A DNA stretch of 5,358 nt from assembly GCA_937890655.1 (NCBI GenBank), contig CALADT010000031.1, positions 1 to 5,358 on the forward strand. The letters are read 5' to 3'. The position numbers were made by a program, and so were the translations under genes. The notes below the pieces were generated by a model. The model was not told the origin of the DNA. It did no database searches and was given only the letters and a program-made list of their open reading frames with translations. Positions 1 to 5,358 of this stretch are shown piece after piece (position 1 is the stretch's first letter; every line of letters begins with the position of its first letter). The DNA comes from an uncultured Mucispirillum sp. (GTDB lineage: Bacteria; Chrysiogenota; Deferribacteres; Deferribacterales; Mucispirillaceae).

Positions 1-321
1 GTGCCTGTTGGTGCCTGTTCAGAAGATGATATTATGAACCATGCTTTAGAATCAGGAGCTGAAGATGTTGTTACAGACGGAGATATTTATTCTATTACAA
101 CTGAACCATCAGAATTTGAAAATGTAAAAAAACATTTAGAAAATAGTAATATACAAATAGATTTTGCAGAACTCTCCATGAAACCTAAAACTACTATTGA
201 TGTGGAAGGGGACGCTGCAAAAAAACTTATTGCATTAGTTGAAGCTTTAGAAGATTTAGATGATGTGCAGGAAGTCTATGGTAACTATAAAATAGATGAT
301 TCTGTATTTGATGAGTTATAA
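1..321 (+). CDS. yebC: YebC/TACO1-family protein, C-terminal part (5' end outside window)
   Basis: This is the last 106 codons of a YebC/PmpR/TACO1-family protein, which is normally about 240-250 residues, so more than half lies upstream. The GTG at base 1 is almost certainly an internal valine codon, because the reading frame is open to the edge and the visible part begins in the middle of the family's core. Family signatures seen are the SEDDIMNHALESGAEDV block (residues 7-23 of the fragment), the AELSMKPKTTIDV stretch (56-68) and the C-terminal LVEALEDLDDVQEVYGN helix-strand (78-94). Family members were first described as transcriptional regulators. Mitochondrial TACO1 is a translational activator, and some bacterial members are linked to relief of ribosome stalling at proline-rich sequences; which role applies here cannot be read from the sequence. 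It sits 5 bases ahead of ruvC, an association seen in many bacteria, and is probably in the same operon. Confidence 0.93.
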   Translation: MPVGACSEDDIMNHALESGAEDVVTDGDIYSITTEPSEFENVKKHLENSNIQIDFAELSMKPKTTIDVEGDAAKKLIALVEALEDLDDVQEVYGNYKIDDSVFDEL

Positions 322-326
322 AATAT

Positions 327-815
327 ATGTTATTTATGGGTATAGACCCTGGACTAAATAAAACAGGTGTGGGTATAATATTTGCCGATAGAAATAAGGT
401 GGAATATGTTGCCCACCGTTTAATTACTACAAAAGCAGCAGACCCGTTACCTGTTAGGCTAGGGGCACTTGTTAATGGTATTACTGAAATTGCAGTGGAA
501 CATAAAATAGATATGGGTGCCATAGAAGATATATTCCATTCTGTTAATACAAAAAGTGCGTTATTACTAGGGCAGGCACGTGGTGCTTTAATTGCTGCTA
601 TGATAACCCATAATATTCCTGTTAAAGAGTTTACTGCCTTGCAAATAAAAAAGGCAGTTACAGGTTATGGTAAGGCTGAAAAAGAGCAGGTAAAAAAACT
701 TGTGGAATTACAGTTAAATATTGTTGTAAAAGGTGGAGTGCCACTTGATGTTACAGACGGTTTGGCCTGTGCGTTATGTTTAGCATATCATGAAACAAGG
801 GGGTTTTCCTTTTGA
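327..815 (+). CDS. ruvC: Crossover junction endodeoxyribonuclease RuvC
   Basis: RuvC is the Holliday-junction resolvase, a dimeric Mg2+-dependent nuclease that makes paired nicks in junctions held by RuvAB. The 162-residue length is normal. The RNase H-like fold and its acidic tetrad are intact: D7 in GIDPG (5-9), E67 in AIEDIF (65-70), and D141 and D144 in LDVTDGLA (140-147). The conserved LGQARG helix is at 81-86 and the ALQIKKAVTGYGKAEKEQV segment at 104-122. The ATG at 327 places D7 at the family's usual position. A second ATG at 336 would leave only three residues before that aspartate, so 327 is preferred. No good Shine-Dalgarno sequence precedes it. With the upstream stop only 5 bases away, translation is probably coupled to yebC. 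Its own TGA overlaps the ruvA start. Confidence 0.97.
   Translation: MLFMGIDPGLNKTGVGIIFADRNKVEYVAHRLITTKAADPLPVRLGALVNGITEIAVEHKIDMGAIEDIFHSVNTKSALLLGQARGALIAAMITHNIPVKEFTALQIKKAVTGYGKAEKEQVKKLVELQLNIVVKGGVPLDVTDGLACALCLAYHETRGFSF
797..803 (+). promoter_or_regulatory. Strong Shine-Dalgarno sequence for ruvA, inside the ruvC coding end
   Basis: AAGGGGG lies 8 bases before the TTG at 812. It is the best ribosome-binding site in the repair operon. It decides the ruvA start, which would otherwise be uncertain because TTG is a rare start codon. It lies within the last codons of ruvC (around the Arg-Gly pair near the C-terminus), so it also constrains the RuvC tail. Confidence 0.8.
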
Positions 816-1384
816 TTTATAAACTAAAAGGCGAGATATTAGAAAAAGATACAAATACTGTTGTAATAGATACTACTGGTGTAGCTTATGAGGCTAATGT
901 ATCTTTAGCGACATATTCAACTATTGGTAATGTGGGAGAAATTGGAGAAATATATACATATATGGCTGTTCGTGAGGATGGAGTATATCTATATGGCTTT
1001 TCCACAAAAGAAGAAAAACGGTTATTTCTTCATTTAATATCTGTATCAAGTATTGGGCCTAAAATGGCAATAAAAATTCTTGGTGGTATTGGTATAGAAA
1101 GTTTAATCTCTGCCATATCATCATCAGACCATCAAATGCTTGCAGCAATCCCTGGAATTGGTAAAAAAACAGCAGAACGTATTGTAGTGGAATTAAAAGA
1201 TAAATTTGATAGCGAAACAACTGTATATACAAAAGGCGATGTTCGTGAAGAAGTTGTAGGTGCCTTAATTAATTTAGGTTACAAAACACCTGAAAGTAGG
1301 AAAGCTGTGGAAAAAGCCAGTGCAGATGATGATTTTGAAAATATATTAAAAAATGCCTTACAGCTTTTATCAGGTAAAAAATAA
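812..1384 (+). CDS. ruvA: Holliday junction branch migration complex subunit RuvA
   Basis: RuvA forms tetramers that clamp the four-way junction in an open square form and dock two RuvB rings. The 190-residue length is typical. The start is a TTG overlapping the ruvC stop by four bases (TTGA). It is supported by the Shine-Dalgarno sequence 8 bases upstream and because the resulting N-terminus, MIYKLKGEI, matches the family. Domain I (OB fold) spans roughly residues 1-62 and keeps the acidic pin as E55-D56 in VREDGVYLYGF. Domain II has two helix-hairpin-helix motifs, one at 79-84 (SSIGPK) and one at 113-124 (IPGIGKKTAERI). A short acidic linker near 131-145 leads to the RuvB-binding domain III, about 145-190, with EEVVGALINLGY (146-157). 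The TAA stop shares one base with the ruvB ATG. Confidence 0.97.
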   Translation: MIYKLKGEILEKDTNTVVIDTTGVAYEANVSLATYSTIGNVGEIGEIYTYMAVREDGVYLYGFSTKEEKRLFLHLISVSSIGPKMAIKILGGIGIESLISAISSSDHQMLAAIPGIGKKTAERIVVELKDKFDSETTVYTKGDVREEVVGALINLGYKTPESRKAVEKASADDDFENILKNALQLLSGKK

Positions 1385-2415
1385 TGAGTGATTCTGAAAT
1401 ATATAATAATATAGAAACCAGTGAAGATAAACTAGGTGCGTTACGTCCTGAACGGTTTGATGATTATACAGGGCAAAAAAAAATCATAGAAAACTCAAAA
1501 ATATATGTAAAAGCAGCTCAAGAAAGAGGGGATAGTTTAGACCACTGTTTATTTTTTGGCCCTCCAGGGTTAGGAAAAACTACTTTAGCTAATATTATAG
1601 CCCATGAGTTAGGAGTAAATATTACTGTAACTAGTGGCCCAGCCATTGAAAAATCAGGGGATTTAGCTGCACTTTTAACTAACCTTACTCCACGTCAAGT
1701 ATTATTTATAGATGAAATACACAGATTGCACTCAAGTGTGGAAGAAATCTTATACCCTGCTATGGAAGATTTTAAACTTGATTTATTAATCGGACAAGGG
1801 CCGGGGGCTAGGAGTATGCGTATTGATTTACCAAAATTTACCCTTGTGGGTGCCACAACTAGAGCAGGGCTTTTAACTTCTCCTTTAAGGGACAGGTTTG
1901 GTATGATAGACCGTCTTGAATTTTACAGTGATGAAGAACTGGCAAGTATTATTATTCGTGGTGCATCATTAATCAATACTCAAATAGAAAAAGCAGCAGC
2001 GTTAGAGATTGCAAGATGTAGCAGAGGCACTCCTCGTATTGCCCATAGAATATTAAGGCGTATGCGTGATTTTGCCCATGTATTTAATAATGGGTTAATA
2101 TCATTAGATGTGGCAAAAGACGGTTTAAAACGATTAGAAATAGATAATAGTGGGCTAGATGCCAATGACAGAAGGCTTTTACTTACAATTATAGAAAAAT
2201 ATGACGGCGGCCCTGTGGGAGTGGAAACTTTAGCAGCAGCCACAAGCGAAGAAAAAGACACCATAGAAGATGTTATAGAACCATTTTTAATATATAAAGG
2301 GTTTATTAAAAAAACACCACGTGGTAGAGTGGCTTCTAAACTAACATACGAACATTTAGGTATAAGTTACAGCCCAAAAACTGCTACTATTGAAGAATTT
2401 TTGGAAGATATGTAA
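1384..2415 (+). CDS. ruvB: Holliday junction branch migration ATPase RuvB
   Basis: RuvB is the hexameric AAA+ motor that pulls DNA through the RuvA-bound junction. The protein has 343 residues, which is normal. The motifs are complete: Walker A GPPGLGKTT (59-67), Walker B VLFIDEIH (106-113), sensor 1 GATTR (156-160), the SPLRDRFG box (166-173) with the arginine finger, probably R169, and sensor 2 GTPRIAHR (215-222). The C-terminal winged-helix domain runs from about 257 to 330, with YDGGPVGVETLA (273-284) and the DNA-contacting hairpin around TPRGR (311-315). The first 18 or so residues are an acidic, variable tail before the conserved LRPERFDDYTGQ block. The ATG shares one base with the ruvA stop (TAATG). 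Only a weak CAGG sits upstream, so re-initiation by ribosomes finishing ruvA is likely. Confidence 0.98.
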   Translation: MSDSEIYNNIETSEDKLGALRPERFDDYTGQKKIIENSKIYVKAAQERGDSLDHCLFFGPPGLGKTTLANIIAHELGVNITVTSGPAIEKSGDLAALLTNLTPRQVLFIDEIHRLHSSVEEILYPAMEDFKLDLLIGQGPGARSMRIDLPKFTLVGATTRAGLLTSPLRDRFGMIDRLEFYSDEELASIIIRGASLINTQIEKAAALEIARCSRGTPRIAHRILRRMRDFAHVFNNGLISLDVAKDGLKRLEIDNSGLDANDRRLLLTIIEKYDGGPVGVETLAAATSEEKDTIEDVIEPFLIYKGFIKKTPRGRVASKLTYEHLGISYSPKTATIEEFLEDM

Positions 2416-3752
2416 TGGCAAAATTAAAAACTAACTTTATATGCCAAAACTGTGGTGCTGTTCATTCTAAATGGATGGGCAAATGTTCTGAATGTAACCA
2501 GTGGAACACTTTAGTAGAAGAAATAGTAGAACCAAAATCTTCTAAAACTTCAGCTACACAAAACTATATCCCTAAAAATACACCTGTTGTATTAAATACA
2601 GTAAAAGGTATAGAAACATCAAGAACAAAAACAGATATAGCAGAGCTTGACCAAGTTTTAGGTGGTGGTATTGTAAAAGGTTCTGTTGTTTTAATAGGCG
2701 GCGAACCAGGAATAGGTAAATCCACAGTAATATTACAGGTTTGTGGTATTCTTGCTAATAAAAATAAAAAAATATTATACGTTTCAGGGGAAGAATCTCC
2801 CACTCAAATAAAACTCCGTGCAGATAGACTGAATATTACCCCAAATGATTTAGAGTTATTATCTACCACATCTTTTGAAGATGTGTTATCATCAATTTAT
2901 TTAAAAGAGTATGATTATTTAATAATAGATTCTATACAGACAATCCAAAGCAGTGAATTATTATCTGGTGGTGGTGCAGTAGGGCAGATACGCCATGTTA
3001 CATACAGGCTTGTGGAAATTGCAAAAAGCACAGGGCTAACAGTTTTTATTATAGGGCAGGTAACAAAAGATGGTAATATTGCAGGTCCTAAAGTATTAGA
3101 ACATTTAGTTGATACTGTGCTTTATTTTGAAGGTGATTACTCAAGGGGTGTTAGAATACTTCGTTCTGTAAAAAACAGGTTTGGTTCAACAGATGAAGTG
3201 GGTGTCTTTGAAATGAGTAGTATAGGGCTAAAAGAAGCAGGGGATAAAGCCTTTTTTGATAAAGAAAGTGCAAAAGCATCAGGAAAAGTAATTTGCCCTG
3301 TATTAGAAGGCACAAGACCATTTTTAATAGAAATACAGGCACTAGTTGCACCTTCGTTTTTTCAATACCCAAAACGAAATGCCACAGGTTATGATAATAA
3401 TAGACTTGCCATGCTTATAGCTATTCTTGAAAAAAAAGCAGGGCTTAATTTATCAGGGGCAGATATTTATTTAAATATTGCAGGTGGGTTAAAAATTAAT
3501 GAACCCTCTGCTGATTTAGCAGTATGTGCTGCACTTATTTCATCATTTAAAGATATCCCTATTCCTTATACTCAAGCCTTTGCAGGGGAAGTGGGGCTTA
3601 CAGGGGAAGTGAGAGCTGTTGCTAACTTGCAAGGCAGAATAAACGAGTGTGCAAGGTTTGGTGTGGAAAAGTTTTATACTTTTTATAAAGATGAAAAAAG
3701 CGATAGTGTAAAACTTGTAAATATAAAGAATATTACTGATTTATTAAAATAA
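2415..3752 (+). CDS. radA: DNA repair protein RadA (Sms), DnaB-like branch-migration helicase
   Basis: RadA forms hexameric rings that act as a helicase on recombination intermediates, extending D-loops and helping repair and transformation. The protein has 445 residues, the usual size. Domain order is an N-terminal C4 zinc finger with C10, C13, C24 and C27, then a RecA-like ATPase, then a Lon-like domain. The ATPase has Walker A GGEPGIGKST (95-104), Walker B around YLIIDS (168-173, D172) and the RadA-specific KNRFG motif (253-257). The Lon-like domain covers about 290-445, with the EPSADLAV and GEVGLTGEVRAV segments (363-370 and 391-402). This domain is considered structural in RadA, not proteolytic. 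The start overlaps the ruvB stop by one base (TAATG), and GGAAG lies 7 bases upstream. It is the last gene of the repair operon, followed by a 316-base gap. Confidence 0.97.
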   Translation: MAKLKTNFICQNCGAVHSKWMGKCSECNQWNTLVEEIVEPKSSKTSATQNYIPKNTPVVLNTVKGIETSRTKTDIAELDQVLGGGIVKGSVVLIGGEPGIGKSTVILQVCGILANKNKKILYVSGEESPTQIKLRADRLNITPNDLELLSTTSFEDVLSSIYLKEYDYLIIDSIQTIQSSELLSGGGAVGQIRHVTYRLVEIAKSTGLTVFIIGQVTKDGNIAGPKVLEHLVDTVLYFEGDYSRGVRILRSVKNRFGSTDEVGVFEMSSIGLKEAGDKAFFDKESAKASGKVICPVLEGTRPFLIEIQALVAPSFFQYPKRNATGYDNNRLAMLIAILEKKAGLNLSGADIYLNIAGGLKINEPSADLAVCAALISSFKDIPIPYTQAFAGEVGLTGEVRAVANLQGRINECARFGVEKFYTFYKDEKSDSVKLVNIKNITDLLK

Positions 3753-3975
3753 TATAAGTAATTAAATATTATTTGAAATAAAAGTGCAGATATAAGTAAT
3801 ATGAGAATTGTTATTGTAATTAATATATGGCTTTAAAATATAATAAAATTTTTAAACAGCTTTAAGGTGTTTTAAAAAGATTATATTTATTAAACAAACA
3901 TATAGCTTATAATTTTAATTATCATAGAATAAAAAGAAATAAGTAAAATCAATAATATAAAAGCAATAATTTTAA

Positions 3976-4023
3976 TATAATATGTAAAAGTTTAAAAAAT
4001 TGCTTGATATTTTACATATTATA
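3976..4023. repeat. Perfect 14-base inverted repeat overlapping the fabI promoter
   Basis: The left arm TATAATATGTAAAA (3976-3989) is the exact reverse complement of the right arm TTTTACATATTATA (4010-4023), with a 20-base spacer between. The right arm fits almost exactly between the proposed -35 and -10 boxes of fabI, and the left arm lies just upstream of the -35. If the promoter call is right, the left arm is not in the fabI transcript, so the symmetry would act as DNA, for example as paired sites for a dimeric regulator. It is not a plausible terminator because the stem is almost all A-T and no T-run follows. Chance remains possible: each arm contains only one G or C and the region is about 86% A+T. 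Confidence 0.6.
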
Positions 4024-4031
4024 AATATACT
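4004..4031 (+). promoter_or_regulatory. Probable sigma-70-type promoter of fabI
   Basis: TTGATA at 4004-4009 matches five of six bases of the -35 consensus. TATACT at 4026-4031 matches five of six bases of the -10 consensus. They are 16 bases apart. Transcription would start near 4038, giving a leader of about 30 bases before the fabI ATG. Promoter-like hexamers arise easily in DNA this AT-rich, but the spacing, match quality and position ahead of a gene that follows a long gap make this the best candidate. Confidence 0.6.
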
Positions 4032-4055
4032 ACTTACTATTAAAATTATAAATTT

Positions 4056-4061
4056 AAAGGA
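4056..4061 (+). promoter_or_regulatory. Ribosome-binding site of fabI
   Basis: AAAGGA ends 7 bases before the ATG at 4069, an ideal spacing. It settles the fabI start against an in-frame TTG at 4000, which would add 23 hydrophobic, isoleucine-rich residues that FabI proteins do not have and would lie upstream of the proposed transcription start. Confidence 0.8.
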
Positions 4062-4068
4062 TATTACT

Positions 4069-4833
4069 ATGGGAAATTTAGATGGAAAAAAAGCATTAGT
4101 TTTTGGCGTAGCTAGTAATTTAAGTATAGCTTACGGTATAGCAAAACAATTAAAAGAAGAAGGTGCAGAAATAGCACTTTCATATGTTGCAGCACACGAA
4201 AAACGTGTTAAACCTATTGCAGAAGAATTAGGTGCTACATTTGTGGAAGAATGCGATTTAGCAGATGATAAAGCAATAGGCGAATTAGTGAAAAAATTTG
4301 AAGCAAAATATGGTAAAGTGGATATTATTGTTCACTCTGTTGCATTTGCTACAAGAGAAGCATTATCTGGTAGATTTTTAGAAGTTACAAGAGATGACTT
4401 TTTACTTTCTATGAACGTTAGTGTTTATACATTAATTGCAGTTGTAAAACAATTTGAACCTATTATGAGTGAAGATGCAAGCGTTCTTACTCTTACATAC
4501 TATGGTAGTGAAAAAGTTGTGCCTAACTATAACGTTATGGGTGTTGCAAAAGCTGCTCTTGAAGCAACAGTGCGTTATTTAGCTGTGGATTTAGGAAAAG
4601 ACGGCAGAAGAATTAATGCAATATCTGCAGGGCCAATTAAAACATTATCAGCAGCTGGGATTACTGGTTTTAAATCTATGCTTAATAATAACGAACCAAG
4701 AATACCACTTGGTAGAAATATTAGCATAGAAGATTGTGGTAATATGGCAGCATTTTTATTAAGCCCAAAAGCAAAAAATATTACTGGTTCAGTAGCATTT
4801 GTTGACGGTGGATTTAATATTACAGCAATGTAG
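4069..4833 (+). CDS. fabI: Enoyl-[acyl-carrier-protein] reductase FabI
   Basis: FabI carries out the last step of each fatty-acid elongation cycle in the cytosol, reducing trans-2-enoyl-ACP with NAD(P)H. The protein from the ATG at 4069 has 254 residues, close to the usual 255-262. It is a short-chain dehydrogenase of the FabI class: the cofactor-binding segment is GVASNLSIAYGIA (13-25). The wide FabI-type active site has Y144, Y154 and K161, corresponding to E. coli Y146, Y156 and K163, within TYYGSEKVVPNYNVMGVAK. NAISAGPIKTLSAAGI (183-198) is the substrate-loop region, and VDGGFNITAM (245-254) closes the protein. The position matching E. coli Gly93, a known triclosan and diazaborine resistance site, is Ala92 in HSVAFA (89-94); alanine also occurs naturally there in other FabI proteins. 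It starts a new transcription unit after a 316-base gap and is probably co-transcribed with the following gene. Confidence 0.96.
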   Translation: MGNLDGKKALVFGVASNLSIAYGIAKQLKEEGAEIALSYVAAHEKRVKPIAEELGATFVEECDLADDKAIGELVKKFEAKYGKVDIIVHSVAFATREALSGRFLEVTRDDFLLSMNVSVYTLIAVVKQFEPIMSEDASVLTLTYYGSEKVVPNYNVMGVAKAALEATVRYLAVDLGKDGRRINAISAGPIKTLSAAGITGFKSMLNNNEPRIPLGRNISIEDCGNMAAFLLSPKAKNITGSVAFVDGGFNITAM

Positions 4834-4851
4834 TAAAAGGTAATATAGAAT

Positions 4852-5358
4852 ATGCAAAGATGGTTAGATATTATACAAAAAGGTTTTCCAGCATTTAATA
4901 AAAGTGTGGAAAATAATAAAGATGTAAGTTTTACTTTACTTGAAAATATTGATGAAGAAACAGTAAAACTAGAGCTAACAGCCCCTAAAGGTATATGTTT
5001 TTCTTTTTTATCAGATGATGATAAGTTTTTAACATTAGTTATGGAAGATACACCTTGTGAAAGGGAGGAAATAGAAAAAAGGCTTGAAGATATTTTTGAT
5101 ACCCTTTTTGGCGATATATCATCAGAACTTTATGCAGCTCGTTATACTATTATTGATGATATGTTTGGGCTTGAAGTTTTAGGTGGTAACCAAATTAGCG
5201 ATTCTACATTTGATATATTTTATGGGCTTTATTTAACAGATGAAAAAAACTCTTATTTTATTATAGGCTTTGGCAGTGATGAGGCTGAAGTTGTATTTGA
5301 AAAAATGACTGGTGTTAGCAGGCTTTTTACTAGAAAGCCTGTTCCAGCCCTTATTAAT
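4852..5358 (+). CDS. Uncharacterised acidic protein, N-terminal part (3' end outside window)
   Basis: An open frame of 169 codons starts at ATG 4852 and runs off the window without a stop. AAAAGG (4835-4840) lies 11 bases upstream, a little far but usable, and the gene follows the fabI stop by 18 bases, so it is probably in the same transcript. Codon use matches the neighbours, which supports real coding. I do not recognise the family. The protein begins MQRWLDIIQKGFPAF, is rich in Asp and Glu, and has no signal peptide or membrane segment. It appears to alternate strands with one long amphipathic helix around residues 76-98 (EREEIEKRLEDIFDTLFGDI and onward). A proline-containing stretch at the end (near RKPVPALIN, 161-169) could be a linker to a further domain. 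The helix-then-strand layout faintly recalls CheX/CheC-like or FliN/FliM-associated folds, but no diagnostic motif supports that, so no function is assigned. Confidence 0.8.
   Translation, partial: MQRWLDIIQKGFPAFNKSVENNKDVSFTLLENIDEETVKLELTAPKGICFSFLSDDDKFLTLVMEDTPCEREEIEKRLEDIFDTLFGDISSELYAARYTIIDDMFGLEVLGGNQISDSTFDIFYGLYLTDEKNSYFIIGFGSDEAEVVFEKMTGVSRLFTRKPVPALIN

Larger units (their letters stand above)
3753..4068. other. AT-rich intergenic region between radA and fabI
   Basis: This stretch has no supportable gene. A hand count gives 44 G or C in 316 bases, about 14%, well below the flanking coding DNA. I found no tRNA, no riboswitch-like structure, no open frame of useful length with a ribosome-binding site, and no GC-rich hairpin followed by T residues that would end radA transcription. 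The supportable contents are all at the right end: the fabI promoter (4004-4031), an inverted repeat around it (3976-4023) and the fabI ribosome-binding site (4056-4061). Two 11-base copies of ATATAAGTAAT (3752-3762 and 3790-3800) are present near the left end, but such repeats are not surprising at this composition. Confidence 0.75.

Noticed and set aside
227..523. Minus-strand open frame of 98 codons across the yebC/ruvC junction.
   Set aside because: It lies opposite two well-supported genes, shows no recognisable domain and is explained by their codon structure.
1980..2264. Minus-strand open frame of 94 codons opposite ruvB.
   Set aside because: It is fully antisense to conserved RuvB sensor 2 and winged-helix coding sequence, and its low-complexity composition is serine-rich. 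It has no supporting features.
2564..2803. Minus-strand open frame of 79 codons opposite the RadA ATPase region.
   Set aside because: It is antisense to the conserved Walker A coding region and has no domain or ribosome-binding site that I can support.
3151..3372. Minus-strand open frame of 73 codons opposite the middle of radA, leucine-rich.
   Set aside because: The leucines reflect the complement of lysine- and glutamate-rich codons in RadA. There is no independent evidence of a membrane peptide gene.
3752..3800. Two direct copies of ATATAAGTAAT just after radA.
   Set aside because: There are only two copies and they are nearly all A/T in a region of about 14% GC. There is no further periodicity, so they are not a convincing iteron or regulatory array.
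3801..3836. Tiny open frame (ATG to TAA, 11 residues) in the radA-fabI gap.
   Set aside because: There is no ribosome-binding site, it is too short to judge, and it is expected by chance.
3830..3880. Possible AT-rich hairpins (TTTAAAA pairing with TTTTAAA-like stretches) as a radA terminator.
   Set aside because: The stems are weak, imperfect and lack GC pairs, and no clear T-run follows a stable stem. It does not meet the standard for an intrinsic terminator.
4000..4068. In-frame TTG at 4000 that would lengthen FabI by 23 residues.
   Set aside because: The extra residues are AT-driven isoleucine/leucine codons unlike any FabI N-terminus, the ATG at 4069 has a well-spaced AAAGGA, and the proposed promoter lies inside the extension.

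Overview
The window is an ordinary-looking piece of a low-GC bacterial chromosome with every gene on the + strand. It holds the end of a DNA-repair operon, a long AT-rich gap, and the start of a second transcription unit led by a fatty-acid synthesis gene. I see no tRNA, rRNA, mobile element, CRISPR array or phage gene. Codon use is strongly A/T-ending throughout, and all the complete proteins carry intact family motifs. The organism is a Gram-negative-type or deeply branching anaerobe-like bacterium with very low GC. A Deferribacterota member of the Mucispirillum kind would fit, but that is a low-confidence guess from base composition and gene order only.

Bases 1-3752 are a tightly packed operon: the C-terminal part of a YebC/TACO1-family protein (cut by the window edge), then ruvC, ruvA, ruvB and radA. 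The joints are a 5-base gap (yebC/ruvC), a 4-base TTGA overlap (ruvC/ruvA, with ruvA starting at TTG) and two 1-base TAATG overlaps (ruvA/ruvB and ruvB/radA). This layout implies one mRNA and coupled translation. The products act together at recombination intermediates: RuvA binds the Holliday junction, RuvB drives branch migration, RuvC cuts the junction, and RadA is a hexameric helicase that extends recombination intermediates. The RuvABC resolvasome and its branch-migration partner RadA are therefore made from one message.

Bases 3753-4068 carry no gene and are only about 14% G+C by hand count. I find no convincing terminator for radA. The right end contains a good sigma-70-type promoter (TTGATA, 16-base spacer, TATACT). 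It also has a perfect 14-base inverted repeat with a 20-base spacer, whose right arm falls inside the -35/-10 spacer. This is the most interesting non-coding signal in the window and a candidate operator for fabI.

Bases 4069-4833 encode FabI, enoyl-ACP reductase of type II fatty-acid synthesis. It is followed 18 bases later by an open reading frame that runs off the window (4852 onward). That protein is acidic and soluble-looking and I do not recognise its family. It is probably co-transcribed with fabI.

I do not see a clearly novel multi-gene system. The items worth a second look are the fabI promoter inverted repeat and the unidentified last gene.
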